This document shows positions 30,246 through 38,760 of a stretch of 44,536 bases of DNA, piece after piece; position 1 is the stretch's first letter, and the number at the start of each line of letters is the position of its first letter. Both the position numbers and the translations under genes were made by a program. The DNA lies in assembly GCA_964352715.1 (NCBI GenBank), contig CAYGSU010000032.1, positions 1 through 44,536 of the forward strand, written 5' to 3'. Source of the stretch: JAVKBW01 sp964352715. Its GTDB lineage: Bacteria; Pseudomonadota; Alphaproteobacteria; UBA8366; Aestuariispiraceae. Below the pieces are notes generated by a model that was given only the letters and a program-made list of their open reading frames with translations, ran no database searches and was not told the DNA's origin.

Positions 30246-32298
30246 CTACTCCGACGCCTCGGGCCAGTCGCGGTCGGTATTGCCGTGATCTCCCAGAAGC
30301 CGAGCCGCCTTGTGGCCCGCATAAACTGCCTGGGCAATGATGCCCGGTGCATCGCAATCACCGATTTTCTGAACCGACCGGATTCCGGCATCGTCCAGCG
30401 CGGACGGGTTTTCCATCAGTGAATAGTACAGCCCGTCGCAGGGTATCCGGCAAGTCACCGGCACCACAGCCCGGGCAGGAATGCTGATTGCCGGACCACC
30501 GAAACCGGGGGCGAGCAGCACTTGCCTGCCATCGAAAGATTGCAGCGTAACGTTGACCGTAACCGTCGCACCCTTTTCGACAAGATGGCTGTTGGAGAGA
30601 TGGTTTTCTTCCGTATACCGGCCCCAGGACGCGGCCATCCCCAACGGGGTTGCGACCGTTACGTCGAAGCCGTCATCCAGCAGTCGCTCCGCGATTACAC
30701 TGGCCATGTAATAATGTTCGTCCTCGTAGATCAGCACCGGCCCCTGCTCCGGTCGATTGCCATCCATGATGTCGTCGGGGCTGAATACCTGCGGCAGGTC
30801 CAGACCCGGTATCGGCGAATCATGGTGTGGGCCAACGCCATCACTGCGCCAATCCGCGCCGGTCGCGATCACCACATGGTCTGCACCGAAGCCCAAAACA
30901 TCCTCTGCGGTCAGCCTGCTTTCCTGAAACATCGACACATTGCCCATCTGCTGCAACCGGCCGATGCGCCAGTCTCGAACGCGCGCCCACTCCGTAAGGC
31001 CGGGTAGTCGGGATTCGCGCGTCACCCTTCCGCCCGGTTCCGACCCGGCATCGGCGAGCGTTACATCATAGCCGCGCTGGCCGAGCGCCCGTGCCGCTTC
31101 CAGCCCGGCTGGACCAGCGCCGACGATCAGCACCTTTTCCGTGGCATGCGCCCGGCGGAATGGTTTCCGGGTGCCAGCCACGCCGCATCTCTTCTCCCAT
31201 TGTCGGGTTCTGGGTGCAGCGGATCGGCGCACCGTTGGAATTGTGGGCGTAACAGATATTGCAGCCGATGCATTCGCGAATTTCGTCGACCCGTCCCTCG
31301 CGGATCTTCGCCGGCAGAAACGGATCGGCGATGGAGGGCCGGGCCGCGCCAATGAAATCCTGCGCGCCGGACCTAACCATCCGCAGCATGGTATCCGGCG
31401 AGGTGAAGCGGCCGACCGTCACGACAGGCTTTGAGCTCATCGATTTGGCCAGTCTTGCGCAATCCTCGTGAACGCCCTCCTTCACAAAGCGCGAAACGCC
31501 CATTTCGATTTCGTAGTCGTCGATGGTGATGTCCCAGAGATCGGGCATTTCCGCGAGCAGGGCGAATGTGTCTTCCGCTTCAGACGCATCCCAGACAATG
31601 CCGCCATTCGGCGCGGCAAAGGAAAACCGGCAGGCGACAGCGCACTTGTGGCCGACAGCCTCTTTCGTTTCTTCCAGCAGCTCCCTGACCAGCCGGGCAC
31701 GATTTTCCAGCGACCCGCCGTATTCATCGGTTCTGTGGTTTTGCCGCGACGACAGAAACTCGTGCAGCATATACCCGTGATTGGCATAGACGTAGACGAT
31801 ATCGAACCCGGCCTCGACCGCGCGCAGCGCGGCATCACGATGCCATCGCCGAAGTTCGGCAATGTCCGCCCGGTCCAGCCGCCTGGTCTGCATCGGAAAA
31901 GGCGTATCCTGGGTCGATGGCCGGTTCGAAACACCGACCGCCGGCAGACGCGAGACGAGATTGGAAGGCCGAGCGCCGCCGATCCACAATTCCACCCCGG
32001 CAAGCGAGCCGTGCTGATGCACGGCGTCGGTCATCAGCGCATTGGCTTTGATGTCCTTGTCACCCCAAAGGCGCTGGTACGGATAATACCCGTCATCCGA
32101 TGTCGGGTGGATGGAGCAGTATTCGGTACAGACAACGCCCCAGCCCCCTTCCGCCTTCAGCCCCCGCATGGCTGCCAGCGTTTTCGGACGCTGCCAGCCC
32201 ATGCCGGAACAATGCGGCACCTGGTAAAAGCGGTTCGGCGCTGTGACCGGTCCGATCCGGATCGGCTCGAACAGCGGTGCGTACCGGTCTGACGTCAT
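30246..32298 (-). pseudogene. Trimethylamine dehydrogenase-like flavoprotein, split by a one-base frameshift
   Basis: Two overlapping frames encode the halves of one enzyme. The front (31066-32298) is an old-yellow-enzyme-type barrel with QVPHC at residue 30 (the site of 6-S-cysteinyl-FMN in trimethylamine dehydrogenase), GGWGVVCTEYCSI, RTDEYGGSLENRAR, ARPSIADPFLP, and a 4Fe-4S cluster motif CIGCNIC followed by a fourth Cys. The back (30246-31352 frame) has KVLIVGAGPAGLEAARALG and the NAD(P)-like domain. Deleting one A from the run at 31164-31166 gives RRGWHPE-PFRRAHATEK-VLIVGAG, with the same spacing as trimethylamine dehydrogenase, and a 683-residue protein. It could be a true lesion or a sequence error. 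The ATGA overlap with the Rieske gene implies a joint role in N-demethylation. Confidence 0.85.
31164..31166 (-). other. Frameshift position in the TMADH-like gene
   Basis: The plus strand reads TTT here (AAA on the coding strand). Reading one A fewer restores the frame between the Fe-S barrel half and the dinucleotide-binding half. Both flanking protein parts are fully conserved right up to this point, so the lesion is recent or artefactual. Confidence 0.75.
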
Positions 32299-33497
32299 GC
32301 GTTTTCGGCCATCTCCGCATTGACGGCGGCGACGGTGCCCGGCTCCGGCGGCTCATCGAGTGTCATCACCGGCAGGGCCTGCCGCAACTGATCGTGGAAG
32401 GCCCGAACGCCGGCTTCCGTGGTGGACAGGAAGAAATCGTCATAGGCGCTGGAGCGCATTCCTTCCCACGACCATTTGGTCAGCTGGATATCTTCCTCAA
32501 CCGTGAACTTGTCGATCCGGTTCGCCAGATACCGGGCAAGTTTCATTTCCCGCCGATCGTCCGGCAGACCGAAGGTTCGGCCGACCAGCGCCACACGTCG
32601 CGTTGACACCGGCACAAACTGATAGAACGACACGCTGTCCGGATAAATCGTGAAATTGTTGGTCGGGAAACAGCCGAGATACAGCCAGGCTTTCTTATGC
32701 GTTTCCGACAGATGCTCGACCTCGGGCAGGATATTGGCGTAATTGCGCACCGACCAGAGCCTGTGCGGCTTTTCGCCGAATGTGCCGTAAGACCGCGTCA
32801 CACCGTTTTCGAGCGATTCATCCCGATAGGTTTCGCCATACAGATCGTCGAGAGACGGATGCGCGATCGGCACATGATAGCCTTCATTATCGACGTCAAC
32901 GGTGGCCTTCCAGTTGATGTCGTATTCGGTACGATACCGTTTCGACAGCGGCACCATTTCTTCCATCCGGTACTGTGCGGCTTCTTCTTCAACATCGGCC
33001 ATGATCTCGGCGACCGACATGGTGTTTTCGCCCTGTTTGAAGCGGACGAAGATGAAGCCATGCCAGATTTCCATATCGACCGGCTTCAGGCCCATCTCGC
33101 TTTTGTCCAGATCGGGAAAAGTTTCCGGCATCGGCACACCGCGCAGCCCGCCTGTCAGGTCATAAGACCAGCCATGGAACGGGCAGACGATGGCGTGCTT
33201 GCAGGTTCCGTAGGCGGTGTCGACAACACGAGATCCGCGGTGCCGGCAGAGATTGTGAAAGGCACGGACAACGCCGTCCTTGCCGCGAATGATAAGGGCG
33301 CGCTCGTCTGCTATATTGAAGGTCAGAAAATTGCCTGCATCCGGAATCTCGTTCACATGGCCCGCGATAACCCAGTTGCGCCGGAAAATCATTTCCTTTT
33401 CCAGCTCCATAATCTCGTCGTTATCGTATGTCCAGGCCGCCAGGCCGCCGACATTCGAGTCCTCGGCGAACACATCCAAAGCCTTTTCATGTTCCAT
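32295..33497 (-). CDS. Rieske non-heme iron oxygenase, catalytic subunit
   Basis: The 400-residue protein has a Rieske 2Fe-2S motif C84-x-H86-x18-C105-x2-H108 (NLCRHRGSR, then VCPFHGW) and a mononuclear iron site in NWKATVDVDNEGYHVPIAHP with H208 and H213. These enzymes use O2 and electrons for hydroxylation or oxidative N-demethylation. Relatives act on glycine betaine, stachydrine, carnitine and aromatic acids. ATG at 33497 is chosen after GAGGAAG; an extension to 33536 is unlikely. Its stop overlaps the start of the TMADH-like gene (ATGA), so the two are coupled. No reductase gene is present in the window. A palindromic TetR-type site lies 105 bases upstream. Confidence 0.9.
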   Translation of the reverse strand: MEHEKALDVFAEDSNVGGLAAWTYDNDEIMELEKEMIFRRNWVIAGHVNEIPDAGNFLTFNIADERALIIRGKDGVVRAFHNLCRHRGSRVVDTAYGTCKHAIVCPFHGWSYDLTGGLRGVPMPETFPDLDKSEMGLKPVDMEIWHGFIFVRFKQGENTMSVAEIMADVEEEAAQYRMEEMVPLSKRYRTEYDINWKATVDVDNEGYHVPIAHPSLDDLYGETYRDESLENGVTRSYGTFGEKPHRLWSVRNYANILPEVEHLSETHKKAWLYLGCFPTNNFTIYPDSVSFYQFVPVSTRRVALVGRTFGLPDDRREMKLARYLANRIDKFTVEEDIQLTKWSWEGMRSSAYDDFFLSTTEAGVRAFHDQLRQALPVMTLDEPPEPGTVAAVNAEMAENA

Positions 33498-33601
33498 GAT
33501 CGTCTTCCTCATAAACTTATTGCAATTAATTAGCATTAAGGCTTTTGAGCCTCAATATCCGGGCGCACCATACATCAGGAATCTGAAATTGTCCAGAACA
33601 T

Positions 33602-33619
33602 TGAATAAGCGCTTATTCA
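33602..33619. promoter_or_regulatory. TetR-family operator candidate (site 1)
   Basis: TGAATAAGCGCTTATTCA is a perfect 18-base palindrome in the AT-rich gap between the divergent Rieske and TetR genes. A copy with two differences occurs at 40242-40259. Its size and symmetry suit a TetR dimer, and its position suits autoregulation plus control of the Rieske operon. Confidence 0.7.
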
Positions 33620-33696
33620 GTTTTTATTCATAATCCATTGCAATAACTGTTATTTATTGTTAATATAGTAAAATCATAAGACATAAGGACGGGCGA

Positions 33697-34374
33697 TTGG
33701 CTTTAAAATCGGCGCTAAACAGAGAACGAACGCGGGATGCGCGACGTCACCAGATACTGGATGCCGCGCTGGATTCCATCGCCGAAAACGGCCTTGCCGA
33801 TACCACACTGGCGACTGTCGCAAAAAAGGCCGGCCTGTCGCAGGCAAGCCTGGTTTTTCACTTCAAATCGAAAGATGCGCTGCTGACCGAAGCGCTGCGC
33901 AGCCTGAACGAACAATATGACACCAATTGGAAAATCGCCCTGCAGAACGCCAGCGACCATCCGGTAGAGCGGGTTTGCAAGCTGGTCGAGGCCTACTTTC
34001 ACCAAAGCGTTTGCAGCCGCAAACGCATCGGCGTCTGGTTCGCCTTCTGGGGCGAGGCGAAATCGCAGCCAACCTATCTTGAAATCTGCGGCGCCGGCGA
34101 TCAGGAGCGCTGCGACGCCATGGAAACCGAATGCTGGCGCCTGCTTGAACAGTCAGGATGCGATACAGCCGATGCGCCGGACGTTGCCTTGATGATCGAC
34201 GGCCTGTGCGACGGACTGATGCAGAGTCTGTTGATTAACTACAAGGAATTCGGGCGCAAGGACGCCATGCGCGTCGCCTTTGGACAACTTGTAAGGCTGT
34301 TCCCCGAGTTTTCGGAAATGATAAATGTATATGCAAACAAGGCTTTGGCGCCGCCGCGAAAGAAGGCGGGCTGA
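33697..34374 (+). CDS. TetR-family transcriptional regulator (BetI-like)
   Basis: The 225-residue product has a TetR helix-turn-helix: RRHQILDAALDSIAENGLAD, then TTLATVAKKAGLSQASLVFH, then FKSKDALL (residues about 16-65). Its C-terminal ligand domain contains RIGVWFAFWGEAKSQPTYLE, the tryptophan-rich segment typical of BetI-like regulators that sense quaternary or other amines. It starts at TTG 33697 with AAGGAC upstream; the next in-frame ATG lies inside the C-terminal half. The gene is divergent from the Rieske unit and lies 169 bases before the ABC importer gene cluster. Palindromes at 33602 and 40242 are its most likely binding sites. Confidence 0.88.
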   Translation: MALKSALNRERTRDARRHQILDAALDSIAENGLADTTLATVAKKAGLSQASLVFHFKSKDALLTEALRSLNEQYDTNWKIALQNASDHPVERVCKLVEAYFHQSVCSRKRIGVWFAFWGEAKSQPTYLEICGAGDQERCDAMETECWRLLEQSGCDTADAPDVALMIDGLCDGLMQSLLINYKEFGRKDAMRVAFGQLVRLFPEFSEMINVYANKALAPPRKKAG

Positions 34375-34449
34375 CAGCAGGGGGAATGAAAACGATCCGC
34401 TTACGGTCACGTGGCGTATGGCTGAAAGTCATGCCGGGGCGGAAAAAAG

Positions 34450-34465
34450 TGGGCTTGGCGTTGCA
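34450..34465 (+). promoter_or_regulatory. Possible sigma-54-type promoter upstream of the ABC importer genes
   Basis: TGGGCTTGGCGTTGCA has GG and GC elements 10 bases apart and an intact TTGCA end, as in -24/-12 promoters, 79 bases before the importer start. The bases after the first GG do not match the consensus, and no enhancer-binding activator is encoded nearby, so this is a weak call. Confidence 0.25.
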
Positions 34466-34543
34466 TCAGCATTGCAGTAGCCTACTTTTTCGAATAGCGC
34501 CGCAGACGCTAAATAAACGAAAACCTAAAACAGGAGAGTATGA

Positions 34544-35656
34544 ATGCAAAACAAAGCATCTCTACTTAAGGCATTACTTCTTGGCGCCGTAGCCGGCGTC
34601 GTTGGTATTAGTTCCGCCAGCGCTCAGGATAATGTGTTGAGAGTGACCAACTGGGCCGAATATATCGCGGAAGATACGATTTCGAATTTCGAGAAGGAAT
34701 TCGGCATCAAGGTTATCTACGATAACTACGATTCCGTTGAAGCGATCGACGCAAAACTTCTGGCCGGCAATTCCGGTTATGATGTGGTTTCCCATTCGAG
34801 CAGCAGCGTCGCCCGTATTATCCCGGCCGGCATTGTGATGAAGCTCGACAAGTCCAAACTGCCGAATTTCTCGCATATGATGCCGGAACTGATGGAGCAG
34901 ATTTCATCGAAATGGGATCCGGGCAACAACTACATTGTTCCGTTCATGTGGGGTACGCACGGCGTGACCTATAACAAGGAACTGGTGCTGGAAACTTATC
35001 CTGATGCGCCGATCGGTTCGATGGATATGATCTTCGACCCGAAAAGCATGAAAGAACTGGCGAAGTGCGGCGTGTCTTTACTCGACTCCCCGGGCGATAT
35101 CGTACCGATGGCCCTGGCCCACCTTGGCCTGCAGCCGGATTCGACCAATGCCGACGATTACAAGAAGGCGGAAGAACTGCTTCTCTCCATTCGTCCGTAT
35201 GTCAAAACATTCGACAACTACGCCTATCAGCGCATGCCGCAGAAGGAATTCTGCGTTGCCGTCACCTGGGGCCCGGACGGCCTTCTGGCGATGTCAGGCG
35301 CGGAAGAAGCCAATACCGGTGTTGTGCTTGATTTCTTCCAGCCCCCAGGGCAGGGAACGGCGCAGCTCTGGATTGACGGATGGGTCATTCCGTCCGATGC
35401 CCAGAATGTCGACGCGGCTCACAAGTTCCTGAACTACATGATGCGGCCGGAAGTCGCGGCAGCCGACAGTAACTACACCTGGTATGCTTCGGCCAACAAA
35501 GACGCTGTTCCGATGATTGACGAAGCAGTGACCAGCAACCCGGCATCGTATCCGTCGGCGGAAGCTGTTTCGAAGATGTACACGCTTAACCCCCTGCCTT
35601 CGAAGGCCATGCGGGTTCGCACCAGAACCTGGACCAACTTCAAGGCCGGAAGTTAA
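34544..35656 (+). CDS. Polyamine-type ABC transporter substrate-binding protein (PotF-like)
   Basis: The 370-residue precursor has a signal peptide (SLLKALLLGAVAGVVGISSA, cleavage after ASA at about 27) and the PotD/PotF fold. The mature protein starts VLRVTNWAEYIAEDTISNFE and continues FGIKVIYDNYDSVEAIDAKL, YDVVSHSSSSVARII, YIVPFMWGTHGVTYN and LWIDGWVIPSDAQNVDAAHK. This is the periplasmic receptor of a putrescine/spermidine-like importer. The ATG follows CAGGAGAGTATGA. ATPase and two permease genes follow in order, making a complete system. Similarity is closest to PotF (putrescine), judged by the wording of the motifs; the actual ligand may be another diamine or a related compound. Confidence 0.92.
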   Translation: MQNKASLLKALLLGAVAGVVGISSASAQDNVLRVTNWAEYIAEDTISNFEKEFGIKVIYDNYDSVEAIDAKLLAGNSGYDVVSHSSSSVARIIPAGIVMKLDKSKLPNFSHMMPELMEQISSKWDPGNNYIVPFMWGTHGVTYNKELVLETYPDAPIGSMDMIFDPKSMKELAKCGVSLLDSPGDIVPMALAHLGLQPDSTNADDYKKAEELLLSIRPYVKTFDNYAYQRMPQKEFCVAVTWGPDGLLAMSGAEEANTGVVLDFFQPPGQGTAQLWIDGWVIPSDAQNVDAAHKFLNYMMRPEVAAADSNYTWYASANKDAVPMIDEAVTSNPASYPSAEAVSKMYTLNPLPSKAMRVRTRTWTNFKAGS

Positions 35657-35736
35657 TCGGCTAGCAAGGAATTGATCGGCGGCGCTTCCCAGGAAACGTC
35701 GCCGGTTTTCCTTTAATTGCATTGTCGGGGGGGCCG

Positions 35737-36876
35737 ATGTCTCAGAAAAACGAATTCGATGAAGCGCCGTGGATGAATCCGGGCGCAGAACCCTTCATCA
35801 AGGTACGCGGCGTCACCAAGAAATTCGGTGATTTCGTCGCGGTCAACAATGTTGATCTGGATATCTATCAGGGCGAGCTGTTCTGCCTTCTGGGCGGATC
35901 GGGCTGCGGCAAGAGCACCCTGCTCCGGATGCTGTCAGGCTTCGAAATGCCGACATCCGGGTCAATCAGCATCGACGGCGTTGATATGAAGGGCGTGCCG
36001 CCTTACGAGCGACCGACAAACATGATGTTCCAGTCCTATGCGTTGTTTCCGCATATGACGGTTGAAAAGAATGTCGGCTACGGCCTTAAACAGAGCAAAA
36101 TTCCAAAAAGCGAAATCGACGACCGGGTCGATGCCATTCTCCGGCTTGTCGAACTGCAGGATTTCAAACAACGCAAACCGCACCAGCTTTCCGGTGGCCA
36201 GTCGCAGCGCGTCGCCCTCGCACGCGCCCTGGTCAAGGAACCGAAGGTGCTGCTGCTGGATGAACCGCTTGGCGCGCTGGACAAGAAACTGCGCGAACAG
36301 ACCCAGTTCGAGCTGATGAACATTCAGGAGAAGGTCGGCATTACTTTCGTGGTCGTGACCCACGACCAGGAAGAAGCGATGACCCTGTCGACGCGAATCG
36401 CCGTCATGGACGCCGGTCAGTTCGCACAGATCGGAACCCCGACAGAAATCTACGAGTTTCCCGAATCCCGCTCCGTCGCCGCCTTTATCGGGTCGGCGAA
36501 TATCTTCGAGGGACGGGTCGAGGAAGAATCCGCCGATCACTTGACCATCAAGACCGAAGTCGGTTCGTTCTTCATCGACCACGGCATGGCGGTCAAGAAA
36601 GGGGCAACCGTCTGGGTCGCGCTGCGACCGGAAAAGATTCAGCTCAACAAGCAGCCGCCGGAAAAACCCGGCCCCAATCAGATGCAGGGCATGGTCGATG
36701 ATATCGGCTATCTTGGTGACGTCTCGATCTACAAGGTGCGTCTGGATGACGGCGGTATCGTTGACGTTACCGCGCACAACCATTCAAGACCGAAGGAACG
36801 CAGCCACCGTATTACCTGGGAAGAAAAGGTGTATCTGACGTGGGAAGCGGCCAGCGCGGTCGTGCTGACACGATGA
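35737..36876 (+). CDS. Polyamine-type ABC transporter ATP-binding protein (PotG/PotA-like)
   Basis: The 379-residue ATPase has Walker A GGSGCGKST at about 53-61, Q-loop MMFQSYALFPHMTV, signature LSGGQSQRVALARAL, Walker B LLLDEPLGALD and the H-loop VVTHDQEEAMTLS. A TOBE-type C-terminal domain includes LRPEKIQLN and DDIGYLGDVSIYKV. It energises the importer. ATG at 35737 follows GGGGGGG; a TTG 15 bases upstream is less likely. Its stop overlaps the first permease start in ATGA, so the subunits are made together. Confidence 0.94.
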   Translation: MSQKNEFDEAPWMNPGAEPFIKVRGVTKKFGDFVAVNNVDLDIYQGELFCLLGGSGCGKSTLLRMLSGFEMPTSGSISIDGVDMKGVPPYERPTNMMFQSYALFPHMTVEKNVGYGLKQSKIPKSEIDDRVDAILRLVELQDFKQRKPHQLSGGQSQRVALARALVKEPKVLLLDEPLGALDKKLREQTQFELMNIQEKVGITFVVVTHDQEEAMTLSTRIAVMDAGQFAQIGTPTEIYEFPESRSVAAFIGSANIFEGRVEEESADHLTIKTEVGSFFIDHGMAVKKGATVWVALRPEKIQLNKQPPEKPGPNQMQGMVDDIGYLGDVSIYKVRLDDGGIVDVTAHNHSRPKERSHRITWEEKVYLTWEAASAVVLTR

Positions 36877-37820
36877 CTGATGCTACCGTCACGTATTCCG
36901 CCGACGCCCCGCCGCTAGACGTTCGTCTGTCGCGCTGGGTGCAGTCGATCTGGAAGACAATTGTTGTTTTCGTGCCCTATGCCTGGCTGCTGGTTTTCTT
37001 TCTGGCGCCGTTTTTCATCGTCGCCAAGATCAGCGTCGCCGAAACGACAATCGCCAGTCCGCCTTTCACACCGATGATTCAATGGACCAGCGATACCATG
37101 ATGTCGGTGCGCCTGGTCTTCGACAACTTTGCCTACATTCTTGAAGACGATCTTTATGTCAGCACATATCTGAACTCGATCCTGATCGCGTCGACATCGA
37201 CCTTCATTTGTCTGCTGATCGGCTACCCGATCGCGTATGGCATCGTCCGGTCCAGTCCGACAACGAAAAACCTCCTGCTTCTGGCGATCATTCTGCCGTT
37301 CTGGACCTCGTTTCTGCTGCGGGTCTATGCCTGGATGGGCTTGCTGTCCGACCAGGGCACGGTCAACAGTTTCCTGATATGGGTCGGCATCATCGATGAG
37401 CCGATACGCATGCTCTATACGACCTTCGCGGTCTATGTCGGCATCGTCTATACCTATCTTCCGTTCATGGTGCTGCCGCTGTATGCGAATATGGAAAAGC
37501 TGGACAACACACTGAACGAGGCGGCGGCCGACCTCGGCTCGCGGCCGATGAATACGTTCTTCACCGTAACCCTGCCCCTGACCATGCCGGGCATCATCGC
37601 CGGGTCGCTGCTGGTCTTCATCCCGGCGACGGGGGAATACGTTATTCCTGATCTGCTGGGCGGCGGGAACGTGCTGATGATCGGGCGTCTGCTGTACAAC
37701 GAATTCAACGCCAATATCGACTGGCCCGTCGCATCGGCCGTCGCAATCTGCCTGCTGATCCTGCTGGTCGTCCCGATGATGATCTACCAGTATTATCAGG
37801 CCCGGGCGGACGGAGTATAG
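36873..37820 (+). CDS. Polyamine-type ABC transporter permease (PotH/PotB-like)
   Basis: The 315-residue membrane protein has about six transmembrane segments, beginning with VVFVPYAWLLVFFLAPFFIV, and the permease motif that contacts the ATPase, LNEAAADLGSRPMNTFFTVT followed by LPLTMPGI (the EAA loop). ATG at 36873 overlaps the ATPase stop. An ORF extension to 36840 lies inside the ATPase gene and is rejected. The second permease gene starts 2 bases after its stop. The EAA loop and order place it as the PotB/PotH-type subunit. Confidence 0.93.
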   Translation: MTDATVTYSADAPPLDVRLSRWVQSIWKTIVVFVPYAWLLVFFLAPFFIVAKISVAETTIASPPFTPMIQWTSDTMMSVRLVFDNFAYILEDDLYVSTYLNSILIASTSTFICLLIGYPIAYGIVRSSPTTKNLLLLAIILPFWTSFLLRVYAWMGLLSDQGTVNSFLIWVGIIDEPIRMLYTTFAVYVGIVYTYLPFMVLPLYANMEKLDNTLNEAAADLGSRPMNTFFTVTLPLTMPGIIAGSLLVFIPATGEYVIPDLLGGGNVLMIGRLLYNEFNANIDWPVASAVAICLLILLVVPMMIYQYYQARADGV

Positions 37821-37822
37821 AG

Positions 37823-38665
37823 ATGGGCAACAAACGTTCTCCGTTCCTGACCTGGATGCTCGTTCTCGGGATGGCGTTTCTGTATATCCCGATGTTCCTG
37901 CTGGTCATCTATTCCTTCAACGCATCGAAAATCGTGCCGGTCTGGGGCGGCTTTTCTGTCAAATGGTATGCTGAGCTGTTCCGCAGCGAGGAAGTCTGGC
38001 AGGCGGTCGTTCTCAGCCTGCAGGTCGGTGTCGTAAACGCCACCTTCGCAACCCTGCTAGGCACTCTTGCCGGTCTGGCGATGGTGCGCTTCGGCCGCTT
38101 CAAGGGGCGCACCCTGTTCGGCGGCATGCTGTCGGCGCCGCTGGTCATGCCGGAAGTCATTACCGGTCTGTCGCTGCTGCTGCTGTTCATTACCCTGAAG
38201 GATCTGACAGGCTGGCCCGACCAGCGCGGCTTCACGACCATCACCATCGCCCATATCACCTTCTCGCTGGCCTATGTCGCGGTGATCATCCAGTCGCGTC
38301 TTGTCGGCATGGGCGAAACGCTGGAAGAGGCCGCGCAGGACCTCGGCGCGAAACCGTTCAAGGTGCTGTGGGATATAACCCTGCCAAGGCTAGCACCCGG
38401 CATGATCGCCGGCTGGCTGCTTGCCTTCACGCTGTCGCTGGATGATCTGGTTATCGCCAGTTTCGTGACCGGCCCGGGCGCGAATACCCTGCCGATCCTG
38501 ATCTACTCGCGTATCAGGCTGGGGCTGCGGCCGGACATCAACGCACTGGCGACGATCATCATCATCACGGTTGCGATCGGCGTGGCAATTGCCGGTATCC
38601 TGATGCTGCGACAGCAGAAGAATTACGAGAAAGCGATCCAGGCGGCCGAACGCGGCAACGAATAG
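37823..38665 (+). CDS. Polyamine-type ABC transporter permease (PotI/PotC-like)
   Basis: The 280-residue protein has transmembrane segments starting with WMLVLGMAFLYIPMFLLVIY and the motif YSFNASKIVPVWGGFSVKWY, which is characteristic of PotC/PotI. The EAA loop is TLEEAAQDLGAKPFKVLWDI followed by TLPRLAPG, and SLDDLVIASFVTGPGANTLP follows, also a family hallmark. It completes the four-gene importer. A GC-rich hairpin follows the stop. Confidence 0.93.
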   Translation: MGNKRSPFLTWMLVLGMAFLYIPMFLLVIYSFNASKIVPVWGGFSVKWYAELFRSEEVWQAVVLSLQVGVVNATFATLLGTLAGLAMVRFGRFKGRTLFGGMLSAPLVMPEVITGLSLLLLFITLKDLTGWPDQRGFTTITIAHITFSLAYVAVIIQSRLVGMGETLEEAAQDLGAKPFKVLWDITLPRLAPGMIAGWLLAFTLSLDDLVIASFVTGPGANTLPILIYSRIRLGLRPDINALATIIIITVAIGVAIAGILMLRQQKNYEKAIQAAERGNE

Positions 38666-38698
38666 TCCCGACCGTTTAAAGCCGGATCCTAACGAGAC

Positions 38699-38736
38699 CG
38701 GCCCGCCCCTTGAGCCGGGGCGGGCCGTATCTGTTT
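38699..38736 (+). terminator. Terminator of the ABC importer operon
   Basis: CGGCCCGCCCC (38699-38709) pairs perfectly with GGGGCGGGCCG (38717-38727) across a 7-base loop, followed by TATCTGTTT. The stem is very strong, while the T-tract is interrupted. It separates the importer genes from the convergent aminotransferase gene. Confidence 0.75.
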
Positions 38737-38760
38737 CTGGCCTGTGCTATTCGGTCTGCG

